DNA of 64,000 bases from Alkalithermobacter thermoalcaliphilus JW-YL-7 = DSM 7308 (GCA_001584565.1 LSFY01000001.1:224001-288000), one strand, 5' to 3'. Positions 28,215 to 37,614 are shown, counted from the stretch's first letter. Numbers and translations are program-made. The notes: generated by a model from the sequence alone, not told the origin.

Positions 28215-30173
28215 ATGATAAATATAAGAAAATTAGAATCAGAATTATGGGAATCAGCAGATCTCTTACGTCAAGGTTCTAAATTAAGTTCTCAAGAATA
28301 TTGCATGCCGGTTCTTGGTTTAATCTTTTTGCGTTATGCATATAGCCGGTTTAAATATGTAGAGGCAGAAATACTAAAAGACCGTCCAGTTCGAAATGGT
28401 CGTGTACTGCCTGTTGAGTCAAGTGATTTTAAGCAGAAAAGTGCTATCTTTTTACCTGAGAAGGCACGATATGATTATTTGCTCAATTTACCAGACGATG
28501 CTGATTGTGGGAAAGCAGTCAATGAAGCTATGGAGCTTATTGAGGCAGAGAGTACTCAATTGAAAGGAATACTACCTAAAACATATACTTCTTTTAGAAA
28601 TGATTTGTTGAAAGAATTGTTGCGTATTTTTAACAATAGTGCATTGAATGAAATCAACGATGATATCCTTGGACGTATATATGAGTATTTCTTAAATAAA
28701 TTTGCTTCAGCTATCGCTTCGGATGATGGAGTTTTCTTTACACCTAAATCTTTAGTAAAGATGATTGTAAATATAATTGAGCCAACTCATGGGATAGTAT
28801 TGGATCCAGCCTGTGGAAGTGGTGGGATGTTTGTTTCTTCCAGTGACTTTGTTAATGCTGAAGGCATCAATGCTAATTCTGTTATGACTTTTTATGGACA
28901 AGAAAAAGTGGAGTTTAACGCTAAGTTATGTATCATGAATATGGCTGTACATGGTCTGAATGCAAAAATCAAGTCTGGTGATGAGGCTAACAGCTTCTAT
29001 CATGATGCTCATAATCTGGAAGGTAGCTGCGATTATGTAATGGCTAATCCTCCATTTAATGTAGATAAAGTAAAAGCAGAATCTACTCAGAATGCAGGAC
29101 GCCTACCTTTTGGATTGCCAGGAGTGAATCAGAAAAAGGAAGTCTCTAACGCTAATTATCTCTGGATTTCATATTTCTATGCTTATTTAAATGATACCGG
29201 ACGTGCTGGCTTTGTTATGGCCGCTTCTGCTACGGATAGTGGTAATAAGGAAAGAGAAATTAGAAAGCAGCTTATCCAGACGGGACATGTAGATTGTTTA
29301 ATGTCAGTAGCAAATAATTTCTTTTATAAGGTTTCGTTACCTTGTTCACTTTGGTTTTTTGATAAGGGAAAGAAAGAAGAATTAAAGGATAAAGTACTTT
29401 TTATAGATTCTCGTAATTACTATACCGTAGTGGATCGAACACTCAATGAGTGGAGTGAATGGCAGATGAAAAACCTCAATGCCATTGTCTGGCTCTATCG
29501 TGGAGAGAAGGAGAAATACACAAAACTATTACAGGATTATAGGACTCAAATTATCAATGATTGCAGAGAACTAGATGCTGAATTTGAAAGTGTTTCGATA
29601 TTGTTGAATGGCTATGGTGAGAAACTTAAACCATTACGAGTTCAGGTAGCTGATACCATTAAAAATGCTGAGGATATTAATCAGTTATTACCGCTTAATG
29701 ATATGTTGAAAAAGTATACTACAGAACTTAATGAATCGTTAAAAGCACTTTGTGAGTACGGTGATGGATTGGAGAAGGATGAAGCTAAGGTGTTTGCTAA
29801 ATCCATCGATGAATCCGCAACAACTTGGGAGCGCTTCAAAAAATCTGTTTCTACTCGCATTGAGGAAGTAGTATCTCAAATTAAAGCATGCCGCACAGTT
29901 ATAAAAGAAGCAAAGTGGCTCACTGAAAAATTCGGAGACGGCACATATACCGATGTTCTGGGACTTTGTAAAGTTGCAACTATAGATGAAATAGAAGAAA
30001 AGAACTGGAGCCTTACTCCGGGTGCATATGTGGGAGTAGCTCCCGTAGAGGAAGATGATGAAAACTTTGAAGAAAGAATGACCGAAATCCATAAGGAGCT
30101 TTTAACTTTACAGGCAGAGGCAAATCAGTTAATGGATACTATTTCTGCGAATTTTGAGGAGCTGGGGATATGA
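28215..30173 (+). CDS. hsdM: Type I restriction-modification DNA methyltransferase subunit
   Basis: The 652-residue protein has the N-terminal helical HsdM domain (LESELWESADLLRQGSKLSSQEY, LGLIFLRYAYSRF) and an adenine methyltransferase domain with the SAM motif DPACGSGGMF and the catalytic NPPF in VMANPPFNVDK. The C-terminal 200 residues are helical and probably contact HsdS. It methylates adenine at the recognition site to protect the host DNA. ATG 28215 follows ATGGAGGCTTGTTTA. It overlaps hsdS by four bases (ATGA), so the two are coupled. Base composition is less AT-rich than the chromosome. Confidence 0.95.
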   Translation: MINIRKLESELWESADLLRQGSKLSSQEYCMPVLGLIFLRYAYSRFKYVEAEILKDRPVRNGRVLPVESSDFKQKSAIFLPEKARYDYLLNLPDDADCGKAVNEAMELIEAESTQLKGILPKTYTSFRNDLLKELLRIFNNSALNEINDDILGRIYEYFLNKFASAIASDDGVFFTPKSLVKMIVNIIEPTHGIVLDPACGSGGMFVSSSDFVNAEGINANSVMTFYGQEKVEFNAKLCIMNMAVHGLNAKIKSGDEANSFYHDAHNLEGSCDYVMANPPFNVDKVKAESTQNAGRLPFGLPGVNQKKEVSNANYLWISYFYAYLNDTGRAGFVMAASATDSGNKEREIRKQLIQTGHVDCLMSVANNFFYKVSLPCSLWFFDKGKKEELKDKVLFIDSRNYYTVVDRTLNEWSEWQMKNLNAIVWLYRGEKEKYTKLLQDYRTQIINDCRELDAEFESVSILLNGYGEKLKPLRVQVADTIKNAEDINQLLPLNDMLKKYTTELNESLKALCEYGDGLEKDEAKVFAKSIDESATTWERFKKSVSTRIEEVVSQIKACRTVIKEAKWLTEKFGDGTYTDVLGLCKVATIDEIEEKNWSLTPGAYVGVAPVEEDDENFEERMTEIHKELLTLQAEANQLMDTISANFEELGI

Positions 30174-31360
30174 AGACAAAATGTAAAATTGGAGATTTGG
30201 GTCAAGTAGTAACTGGTAAAACGCCGTCTACTTCAAAGCGTGAATATTATGGACATGAATATCCATTTATAACTCCTTCAGATATAACAGGATCATTTCA
30301 TGTAACTCCAGCAACATACTTATCATCTGAGGGAGCACGACTATTAAATAAAATAATGATACCTGCAAAATCAGTTTGTTATACATGTATTGCTTCTATT
30401 GGAAAAATATGCGTAACTAAAGAAGATAGTTTTACTAATCAACAGATTAATAGCATTATTGTAGATGAAGAGAAAAATGATTTTAGATATGTATATTATT
30501 TACTAAAGTTTTATACTAATCACATTAAAGCAATCGCAACTGGTGCAGCAACACCTATCGTAAATAAAGAAAGATTCTCGAATGTTGAAGTTTCGGTTCA
30601 TAAACTAGATAAACAAAAACGCATTGCAGACATTCTTTCTGCCTATGATGATTTAATAGAAAATAACCAAAAGCAGATTAGGTTGCAGGAAGAAGCAGCT
30701 ATGCTGTTGTATAAAGAATGGTTTGTAAATCTTCGATTCCCTGGATATGAAAACACTAAGATAGTTGATGGTGTGCCTGAGGGGTGGGAACTGACCACAG
30801 TAAAAGAAATGGGACAAGTGATTACTGGAAAAACACCATCTACAGCGATAGTCGAAAATTATGGTGAAGATATACCCTTTGTAAAAATTCCAGATATGCA
30901 TGGTGTTATCTACCCATTAAAAACCGAAGTGAAATTATCTGAGAGAGGAGCAAACACACAGAAGAATAAATTTTTGCCACCGAAGAGTATTATGGTTTCT
31001 TGCATAGCTACAGTAGGTCTTGTTTGCATAACTCACGAGGTATGCCAAACAAATCAGCAGATAAATTCTATAGTCCTTAATGACGAAGATCATTTATATT
31101 ATATGTTTTTTAAGATGAAGGGAATAAAATCATTGCTTGAAGGTGTTGGAAGCAATGGCGCAACAATGACGAATGTTAATAAGACAAAATTTGAAAATAT
31201 TGAGTTACTAAAGCCAGAAAATGAGATTCTTAAAAAATTTAACAATTTGGTTGAACCATTCTTTAGCAATATTCTTGCTTTGAGTAAGCAAAATGAGAAG
31301 TTGAAAGAAGCACGAGATAAACTTCTTTCTAAACTAATGAGTGGTGAAATTGAGGTGTAA
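30170..31360 (+). CDS. hsdS: Type I restriction-modification specificity subunit
   Basis: The 396-residue protein shows the usual layout: target domain 1 (residues about 1-150), a conserved helical spacer (RIADILSAYDDLIENNQKQI), target domain 2 (about 205-350) and a second spacer ending LKEARDKLLSKLMSGEIEV. The domains determine which two half-sites are recognised. Both start with near-identical text, GQVVTGKTPSTSKREYYG and GQVITGKTPSTAIVENYG, so the two halves share ancestry. It works in a complex with HsdM and HsdR. Confidence 0.93.
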   Translation: MKTKCKIGDLGQVVTGKTPSTSKREYYGHEYPFITPSDITGSFHVTPATYLSSEGARLLNKIMIPAKSVCYTCIASIGKICVTKEDSFTNQQINSIIVDEEKNDFRYVYYLLKFYTNHIKAIATGAATPIVNKERFSNVEVSVHKLDKQKRIADILSAYDDLIENNQKQIRLQEEAAMLLYKEWFVNLRFPGYENTKIVDGVPEGWELTTVKEMGQVITGKTPSTAIVENYGEDIPFVKIPDMHGVIYPLKTEVKLSERGANTQKNKFLPPKSIMVSCIATVGLVCITHEVCQTNQQINSIVLNDEDHLYYMFFKMKGIKSLLEGVGSNGATMTNVNKTKFENIELLKPENEILKKFNNLVEPFFSNILALSKQNEKLKEARDKLLSKLMSGEIEV

Positions 31361-31362
31361 TA

Positions 31363-32346
31363 ATGCCAAGAGGAAAATCTATCACAAAACTACTTTTAGA
31401 TTCATCACAGGCTGCACTATTTGCAGGAATTGAGATACATAATAAGCCTAATATTCCTTATAGGTATCCTACGGCAACTATACTAATTGTAAACGCCTGG
31501 GAATTAGCGCTTAAAGCATATGTATATAAGTTTATAGGCAGAAAGAGAATCTTTGAAAAGAATAGTGAGCATACAATTTCATTAACAAAAGCTGCAGTGC
31601 TTGTGCGAGATAATATAAATACGGTTAAAAAGAACAAAGAATTTCAAGCTGTGTTTGATAACATCATATTATTGAATGAATTTCGATGTTCTAATATTCA
31701 TTATGCTGATGAAAAGTTAGATCCTATCATTTTTATGCTTATTAGCAAAGCAGTACTGAATTATGATAATTTTCTGAAGGAGTACTTTAATAAAGACATT
31801 ACTAAAAATGATAACCTGATAATATTACCTGTTGGTTTGAAACTACCTTTTGACCCTGTGGAATATCTTAAACAAAAGGGTGGCAAAGGAAGCAATAAAT
31901 TCGTGAATAAAGTACTTGACAGCATTAAGACCTTGTACAAAGAACAAGTTCACGACACAATTATCGTTGGTTTTGATTTATTTACAGCGAGTGTTAAGAA
32001 GGCAGAAAACGCTGATTTAGTTGCTGCTATAGACCAAGCAAATGCTGATGTTAGACTAATAAAAGCGGTTCGAATTACAGATGATGAGAAGGCACCATTG
32101 GTTCGATTGGAACCTGAGTTGTTACCGTTATCCTATAAAGAACTACAGCAACGAATTAAGCTGAATCGGCCAGACATTAAGTTTAATAGTATATTCAATG
32201 ATATTATGAAAGAAATAAAAAAGAATAACACATTATGTCAGACAAGATATTTAGACCCCAAAATAAAAACAGGTACAAAGAAGTATTTTTATTCTGAGAA
32301 AGCAGTTGATGAAGTTATAAGAATGTATGACGAAGGGAGTGTATAA
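31363..32346 (+). CDS. DUF3644 domain protein within the hsd operon
   Basis: The 327-residue protein begins with the DUF3644 pattern: LLLDSSQAALFAGIEIHNKPNIPYRYPTATILIVNAWELALKAYV, then NEFRCSNIHY. Its biochemical role is not known to me, but the family often lies in restriction-modification or other defence loci. The C-terminal 130 residues carry no motif I recognise. It starts 2 bases after hsdS and ends 1 base before hsdR, so it belongs to the operon and is likely an accessory of the system. Confidence 0.78.
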   Translation: MPRGKSITKLLLDSSQAALFAGIEIHNKPNIPYRYPTATILIVNAWELALKAYVYKFIGRKRIFEKNSEHTISLTKAAVLVRDNINTVKKNKEFQAVFDNIILLNEFRCSNIHYADEKLDPIIFMLISKAVLNYDNFLKEYFNKDITKNDNLIILPVGLKLPFDPVEYLKQKGGKGSNKFVNKVLDSIKTLYKEQVHDTIIVGFDLFTASVKKAENADLVAAIDQANADVRLIKAVRITDDEKAPLVRLEPELLPLSYKELQQRIKLNRPDIKFNSIFNDIMKEIKKNNTLCQTRYLDPKIKTGTKKYFYSEKAVDEVIRMYDEGSV

Positions 32347-32347
32347 G

Positions 32348-35300
32348 ATGAGCTGGGAATATTCTGAAAATATATTAGTGCAAAATAGTGCGGGAAACCT
32401 ACTTCATGATGAATTAGAGTGGGATGTTCAGTTTGCCTATAATAAGGAAGTCCTCGGCGAGAATGGTACCTTCGGGCGTAAAAGTTATAAAGAAATTGTT
32501 TTTACCAGATACCTTCGTAAGGCACTGTTTGAAAATAACGACTGGCTAACTGAAGAATATTGTGATTCTGCTATTAAAACACTTCTTGCTTATACATCCT
32601 CTAGTAGCTTAATGCAGATTAATCGCGAAAAATATGGGATGCTTCGAGATGGCATTCCTATAAAAGTTAAGAAAGCTAACGGCGATCAGGAGGATAGGTT
32701 GGTCCGGGTGTTTAATTTCTCTGATCCTGAAAAGAACCATTTTCTTGCTGTAAAGGAGATGAAGATTCACGGTGATTTATATCGTCGCAGAACCGATATT
32801 GTTGGCTTTGTGAATGGCATTCCACTGCTTTTTATAGAGTTGAAAAAGCAAAATGTAGATGTACAGGATGCCTACACCTGCAATTACACTGACTATTTAG
32901 ATACCATTCCCCAGCTATTTCATTTCAATGCCTTTGTTATGTTGTCCAATGGCTTGGAATCCAAAGTAGGTACTTTGGGTAGTAAATACGAATTTTTTAA
33001 TGATTGGAAACGTCTACATGAAGATGATAGCGGCTCTGTGGAACTGGCAACCATGCTGAGAGGTATTTGTAATAAGAAAAACTTTATGGATTTATTTGAA
33101 AACTTTATACTTTTTGATACTTCTGGTGGTACAACGGCAAAAATTATGGCAAGAAACCATCAGTTCCTTGGTGTTAACGAAGCTGTTGAATCTTATAAGA
33201 ATCGAAAACTGAACAACGGTAAGCTAGGTGTTTTCTGGCATACTCAGGGTAGCGGGAAAAGTTATTCCATGGTATTTCTTGCACAAAAAATTCGCAGAAA
33301 ATTTGCAGGCTCCCCAACCTTTGTTATTCTGACAGACCGAGAAGAGCTGAATAAACAAATTAGTGATACCTTTGAAGCATGTGGTTTGCTTGGTACTACG
33401 AAGGCCAAACAGTTTATTGCTACTAGCGGTGAAGATTTAATTCAGAAGTTAAAAGGAAATCCAAGCTTTATCTTTACGTTAATACATAAGTTTAATAAAC
33501 CAGATGAACCACCTATAATTCCTGACCACGACATCATAATCTTATCGGATGAAGCACATCGTACACAAAATGGTATATTTGCTGATAATATGTGTACATT
33601 GCTTCCTACAGCTTCCCGTATAGGATTTACAGGTACACCGCTGTTTGCTTACGACAATATTACCGAAAGAACATTTGGCGGCTATGTTTCCATTTATGAT
33701 TTCAAGCGTGCTGTAGATGATGGAGCGACGGTTCCTCTTTATTATGAGAATAGAGCCGATCTACTGGAGATAGACAATCCAGAAATTAATGATGAACTAC
33801 TAGATGCAATAGAACAGGCTGATTTGGATGTTAATCAGCAGGCTAAACTAGAACAGGAGCTAGCTAAGGACATACATGTCCTTACCAGTGAAAAACGTTT
33901 GGATACCATTGCAAAGGATTTTGTAGATCATTACTCTGAGTTGTGGACAACGGGTAAAGCCATGTTTGTTTGTATCAATAAAGTAACCGCAGTTCGAATG
34001 TTTAATTTAGCTCAGAAATATTGGGAGTTAAAAATAAAAGAAATTGAATCTTCACTGTCTGGAGCCACACAGCAGGAATACATGGAAATCAGCCGTAGGC
34101 TAGAGTGGATGAAAAACACAGAAATGGCGGTTATTATCAGCCAGGAACAAAATGAAGTAGCTACTTTTGAAAAATGGGGACTGGATATTAAACCCCATCG
34201 CAGTAAAATGGAAAAACGAGAAATGGACAAGGAATTTAAGGATCCTGATAATCCATTTCGAATTGTATTTGTTTGCGCTATGTGGCTGACAGGGTTTGAT
34301 GTGAAATGCCTTTCTACAATCTATTTGGATAAGCCATTAAAAGCGCATACCTTGATGCAAACCATCGCACGAGCGAATCGTGTTTATGAAGGAAAAAGCA
34401 ATGGTCTAATTGTTGATTATGTTGGTGTTGTTAAAGCGTTAAGGAAGGCTTTGGCTGATTATACAAAAACGAAAGGCGGAACTGATGGATCTGATCCTGC
34501 TCCTGATAAAGCAGAGTTGATTGCTCGAATCATTGAATTAACTAATGATATCATTGAGTACATGAAACAGCATGGTTTTAATTTGTCAGCTCTTGTTCAG
34601 GCAGTTGACTTTGACAAGTTGTACTTGGTTCAAGAGGGAGCCAATGCCATGTGCGTCTCAGAGGAAGTGAAGAAACGTTTTGAAGTTATGGCTAGGGAAT
34701 TATTCAAACTGTTTAAGTATGTCGAAAAGCAGGAGGTCACAGATCAGTACCGAGCTTATAAAAATGCTATCAGTGCAGTTTATGACCAGATGCAAGAAAA
34801 AAGGAAGCATTCGGATAATACAGATTTAATGATTCAGCTGCACAATATAGTTAGTGAATATATCAATGTTGTTAAGCTACCAGAGCATGTAAACGAAGAT
34901 GGTAGTGGATACTTAGTTGAAAGTCGCCGCTTTGATATTAGCCATATTGACTTTGAACGCTTGCAGCAGGAATTTGCACGTGTTAAGAACAAGAATCTTC
35001 TTATGAAAGATTTACAGGAGCTTATCAATGACAGGTTGGATAATATGATGAAGCGCAACCCATCACGTATTAACTATTATGAACGATATCAGAAAATTAT
35101 TGAGGAATACAATGCTGAACAGGACAAAGCTGCCATAGAGAAAACATTTATTGACTTAACTAACTTCGTAAATGATCTGGATGATGAGGAGAAAAGATAC
35201 GTACGGGAAGGGTTTAACAATGACGAAGAATTGGCTATGTACGATTTGCTTTTAAAGGATTCACTTACTCCCGCAGAGATTAAAAAGGTTAAAAAGCTTG

Positions 35301-35503
35301 CCAAGGCATTGTTGGAACGAATCAAGGATAAAATCAGTGAATTGGATCATTGGACAGAAAAGGAAGAAACTCAGGCAGCAGTCGATATACTTATCAGAGA
35401 TACCCTATGGAGTGAACTACCTGATAGTTACGATGATAGATTATTAAATGAATATCGCCGAAAGATTTATGAGTTTGTATATACCACTTATCCGGCGGCG
35501 TAG
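32348..35503 (+). CDS. hsdR: Type I restriction endonuclease subunit R
   Basis: The 1051-residue protein has the HsdR N-terminal nuclease domain (RTDIVGFVNGIPLLFIELKK, matching the D...ExK catalytic pattern), then a superfamily 2 helicase motor with Walker A HTQGSGKSYSM, motif II SDEAHRTQ, motif III GFTGTPLF and motif VI-like QTIARANRVYEGK. It moves along and cuts unmodified DNA as part of the HsdR2M2S1 complex. ATG 32348 follows GAAGGGAGTGTATAAG and lies just after the DUF3644 stop. The long helical C-terminus binds the methylase core. The gene appears full length. Confidence 0.95.
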   Translation: MSWEYSENILVQNSAGNLLHDELEWDVQFAYNKEVLGENGTFGRKSYKEIVFTRYLRKALFENNDWLTEEYCDSAIKTLLAYTSSSSLMQINREKYGMLRDGIPIKVKKANGDQEDRLVRVFNFSDPEKNHFLAVKEMKIHGDLYRRRTDIVGFVNGIPLLFIELKKQNVDVQDAYTCNYTDYLDTIPQLFHFNAFVMLSNGLESKVGTLGSKYEFFNDWKRLHEDDSGSVELATMLRGICNKKNFMDLFENFILFDTSGGTTAKIMARNHQFLGVNEAVESYKNRKLNNGKLGVFWHTQGSGKSYSMVFLAQKIRRKFAGSPTFVILTDREELNKQISDTFEACGLLGTTKAKQFIATSGEDLIQKLKGNPSFIFTLIHKFNKPDEPPIIPDHDIIILSDEAHRTQNGIFADNMCTLLPTASRIGFTGTPLFAYDNITERTFGGYVSIYDFKRAVDDGATVPLYYENRADLLEIDNPEINDELLDAIEQADLDVNQQAKLEQELAKDIHVLTSEKRLDTIAKDFVDHYSELWTTGKAMFVCINKVTAVRMFNLAQKYWELKIKEIESSLSGATQQEYMEISRRLEWMKNTEMAVIISQEQNEVATFEKWGLDIKPHRSKMEKREMDKEFKDPDNPFRIVFVCAMWLTGFDVKCLSTIYLDKPLKAHTLMQTIARANRVYEGKSNGLIVDYVGVVKALRKALADYTKTKGGTDGSDPAPDKAELIARIIELTNDIIEYMKQHGFNLSALVQAVDFDKLYLVQEGANAMCVSEEVKKRFEVMARELFKLFKYVEKQEVTDQYRAYKNAISAVYDQMQEKRKHSDNTDLMIQLHNIVSEYINVVKLPEHVNEDGSGYLVESRRFDISHIDFERLQQEFARVKNKNLLMKDLQELINDRLDNMMKRNPSRINYYERYQKIIEEYNAEQDKAAIEKTFIDLTNFVNDLDDEEKRYVREGFNNDEELAMYDLLLKDSLTPAEIKKVKKLAKALLERIKDKISELDHWTEKEETQAAVDILIRDTLWSELPDSYDDRLLNEYRRKIYEFVYTTYPAA

Positions 35504-35834
35504 TTAAAGAAAGCTGTGTTATACAACTTTTTAGGTGTGGAGGAGAAGAAGGTCCACAATCTATTGGCTGCAAATATAATTAGGCAAATATCAAAGAACT
35601 CAGGCTATCTTAATATCAACGAAAGAATAAATAATTTACCTCTATAGTTCATTTTTAAAGATGAATTCACTAACGAAAAGTCCAAAATAATTAATAAGGT
35701 GGATCGAAGTGCAAAGAATCTAATGAAAGTGAAGTAAACAGGCGTGAAAGGTGTAAGACTATTAGAACGATGAAGATTACTATAGCGAGCGAACGTGAGG
35801 AAATCACCAAGATTTATAGGAGAGGGGGAGGGAG
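35504..35834 (+). other. Gap after hsdR without an intact gene
   Basis: I see no complete gene here. A short open stretch (about 35530-35645) would encode EEKKVHNLLAANIIRQIS and a stop, and another ends VDRSAKNLMKVK. Both look like decayed coding remnants, but I cannot name a family. A good ribosome site (GAGAGGGGGAGGG) at the end belongs to the next, truncated gene. Confidence 0.35.
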
Positions 35835-36024
35835 ATGAGCTCACTTAATATTTTAGAACTGATAAAAAAACGAACGCGATACCCAATGGGGAATAGGATT
35901 GGAGATGCCTGGGTAGATGAAATTTTACAGCGCGATGATGAAATGACATATTTAATAACTACAGAGAACTTGTCGACATTGATGGGGATTCAAGGGAGAA
36001 ATAAGAGACGAATTTTGTTTGAGA
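35835..36024 (+). pseudogene. Unknown gene truncated by the IS3-family copy 1
   Basis: ATG 35835 follows GGGGGAGGGAG. The 63 visible residues (SSLNILELIKKRTRYPMG, DEMTYLITTENLSTLMG) are not recognised. Reading continues into the IS left end at 36025, so the original C-terminus is lost. The sequence beyond the IS at 37265 does not clearly continue it, and the right IS end is also damaged, so a deletion is likely. Confidence 0.5.
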
Positions 36025-36064
36025 TGGATTTATGTCAATATAGTAGACACAAAAACTCAAATTT

Positions 36065-36883
36065 TTATGCAGTTTTTCTTAAAGCATCTTCAAGCTGTTG
36101 AGGAGTCATATAACCGATACTGCTATGAAGCCTTTTTCTGTTGTACCAGGATTCTATATATTCAAATATAGCTAGCCTTGCAGCATCAAAGTCATAGTAT
36201 GTAGCTAAGTTTACTTCTTCCTTTTTTAGTGTAGCATGAAAGGATTCTATACAAGCATTGTCATAGGGACATCCCTTGCCGCTAAAGGAATGAACTATAT
36301 TATGTTCATTAAGATAATCATCAAATTTAGAGCTTGTATATTGGGAGCCCAAATCACTGTGGAGTATAACAGTATTCTTTGGTTTTTGAGTTATGTAGGC
36401 ATTTTCTACAGCCTTTATAGCTAGTTCTGTATCCATAGTCTTTGAAAAAGCATAGCCAATAATTTTCTTTGTATGAAGATCCAAAACTGAAGCAAGATAG
36501 CACCATCCGTCTTTAAGTGTATAAATATAAGTTATATCAGTAACCCATTTTTCATTTATTGTAGTTGTTGAAAAATCTCTTTTCAAAACGTTTTCTTTAG
36601 CCTCTATTTTGCTTTTGGAAGAGTGAGGTCTGAATTTTTTGATAATTATGGATTTTATATTTAGTTTTTTCATAATCCTTTGGACTCTCTTAAGGCTTAT
36701 GGCATGTCCTCTTTCTTCACGAAGCACTTTATGTATTTTGGGAGCACCATAACGACCTTTACTATCTTTATAGATCTTCAGTATTTCTTCCTCGTACATC
36801 TTGTTTTCTACGCTTCTTTTGCTTTCGGTTTTGTTTAGATACTTATAAAAAGAGCTTCTTGAAACCTTTAACACTTCACACAT
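36065..36883 (-). CDS. IS3-family transposase, OrfB (copy 1)
   Basis: The 272-residue protein holds the HTH_21-like part (LKIYKDSKGRYGAPKIHKVLREE) and an rve integrase core with the DDE triad in KWVTDITYI, LHSDLGSQYTS and CIESFHATLKKEE. It is normally made as an OrfAB fusion by -1 slippage: seven A (36970-36964 on the minus strand) followed by G lies near the end of orfA, and the orfB frame is open from there to ATG 36883. It differs from copy 2 by ITQKPKN for ITQNPKN and NRKRLHS for NRKSLHS. Confidence 0.93.
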   Translation of the reverse strand: MCEVLKVSRSSFYKYLNKTESKRSVENKMYEEEILKIYKDSKGRYGAPKIHKVLREERGHAISLKRVQRIMKKLNIKSIIIKKFRPHSSKSKIEAKENVLKRDFSTTTINEKWVTDITYIYTLKDGWCYLASVLDLHTKKIIGYAFSKTMDTELAIKAVENAYITQKPKNTVILHSDLGSQYTSSKFDDYLNEHNIVHSFSGKGCPYDNACIESFHATLKKEEVNLATYYDFDAARLAIFEYIESWYNRKRLHSSIGYMTPQQLEDALRKTA

Positions 36884-36936
36884 TAGCGTGATATCATGCT
36901 CTTCTTTATGATCATTTATAAACTCAAAAATAGAGG

Positions 36937-37209
36937 TTACTTCTTTGCGAATATGGCCATGGCTTTTTTTAATATTTCATTTTCCTCCTCAAGCCTTGCC
37001 ATCTTCTTTAACATTGCCTGATACTCTTCTGATGTTATAGTTGTATCTTTATCCACAGTTATTGGTTTAGCTTTCTTAATCCATCCATTGATTGTTGATT
37101 TTGATATGCCATATTCGCTGCTAAGCTCTGCCAAACTCTTACCAGAGTTATAGAGCTCTACAATTGTCTTTCTAAATTCTTCTGTATAATACTTTTGCCC
37201 TTTTGCCAT
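36937..37209 (-). CDS. IS3-family transposase, OrfA (copy 1)
   Basis: The 90-residue protein is a helix-turn-helix DNA-binding subunit: KYYTEEFRKTIVELYNSGKSLAELSSEYGISKSTINGWIKKAK, followed by a leucine-zipper helix, MLKKMARLEEENEILKKAMAIFAKK. It recognises the IS ends. ATG 37209 is chosen over GTG 37218, since GGAAGG is too close to the GTG. The A7 slippage site falls in codons for LKKA near the end. Confidence 0.9.
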   Translation of the reverse strand: MAKGQKYYTEEFRKTIVELYNSGKSLAELSSEYGISKSTINGWIKKAKPITVDKDTTITSEEYQAMLKKMARLEEENEILKKAMAIFAKK

Positions 37210-37264
37210 TGTAGACACTTCCTTCCCTTTTTATATTTTAAGGTGTTCGGCTTTTTGTGTCTAC

Positions 37265-37399
37265 ACTAATATACTAACACCAATAAAGACTAATTTTGTT
37301 TTTGACTTTCCCACTCATGCGGCAAACGGGGAGTTTGAAAGTCTATTCTGGAGTGACTCTTATGATGATTTGGACGAAAGTTATATCGGACCACCCATA
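37265..37399 (+). other. Coding remnant between the IS end and the rlmD fragment
   Basis: The plus strand is open through FVFDFPTHAANGEFESLF and WSDSYDDLDESYIGPP with good coding character, then runs into antisense rlmD sequence. I do not recognise the source. It appears to be the tail of a gene cut by the damaged IS end on the left and by the inverted rlmD piece on the right. Confidence 0.35.
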
Positions 37400-37614
37400 T
37401 TGTCCCGTGTGTGGGAACATATCAACAGGCTGCACTTCTTCTAGCTTATAATCCTCATCCTGGCATAGTATCTTATGGCCCTAGCTAATGTAGATGGATT
37501 GCAGGATACATAGACAACCCTTTCTGGAGCCATCCTCTTAATGGCTTCAAGTAATGCTTCCTCACATCCTTTCCTTGGTGGGTCAACTAAAATAACATCG
37601 TAATAATCACCTTT
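37400..37614 (-). pseudogene. Frameshifted rlmD C-terminal fragment from another lineage
   Basis: Read on the minus strand, 37611 onward gives [20 protein letters not shown], then [17 protein letters not shown], which are the SAM and catalytic-Cys motifs of RlmD-type methyltransferases. A one-base shift near 37460 is needed to go on with [20 protein letters not shown]. The sequence is much less AT-rich than native rlmD and differs in residues (PPRKGC against PPRPGI), so it came from another species. It abuts the stop codon of the cation-transporter gene. It ends before the HVE-type tail. This is an unusually long piece of the target gene and supports repeated events at rlmD. Confidence 0.75.

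Larger units (their letters stand above)
36025..37264 (-). mobile_element. IS3-family insertion sequence, copy 1, right end truncated
   Basis: The left end (36025-36055) is the 31-base terminal repeat beginning TGGATTTATGTCAATATAG. Two overlapping-frame transposase genes are on the minus strand. The right end keeps only TTTTTGTGTCTAC (37252-37264) and then departs from copy 2, which has the whole repeat. Across the shared length the copies differ by only about five visible bases. The loss of 18 terminal bases should stop this copy from moving on its own and suggests a deletion at this edge. Confidence 0.85.

Noticed and set aside
27963-35503. BREX, DISARM or another multi-gene defence system
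   Set aside because: The genes are a standard hsdM-hsdS-hsdR set with one DUF3644 insert; no PglZ, BrxC/L, DrmA-type or similar gene is seen.
36236-36424. Small plus-strand genes inside both IS copies
   Set aside because: They are antisense shadows of the transposase OrfB and have no ribosome site.
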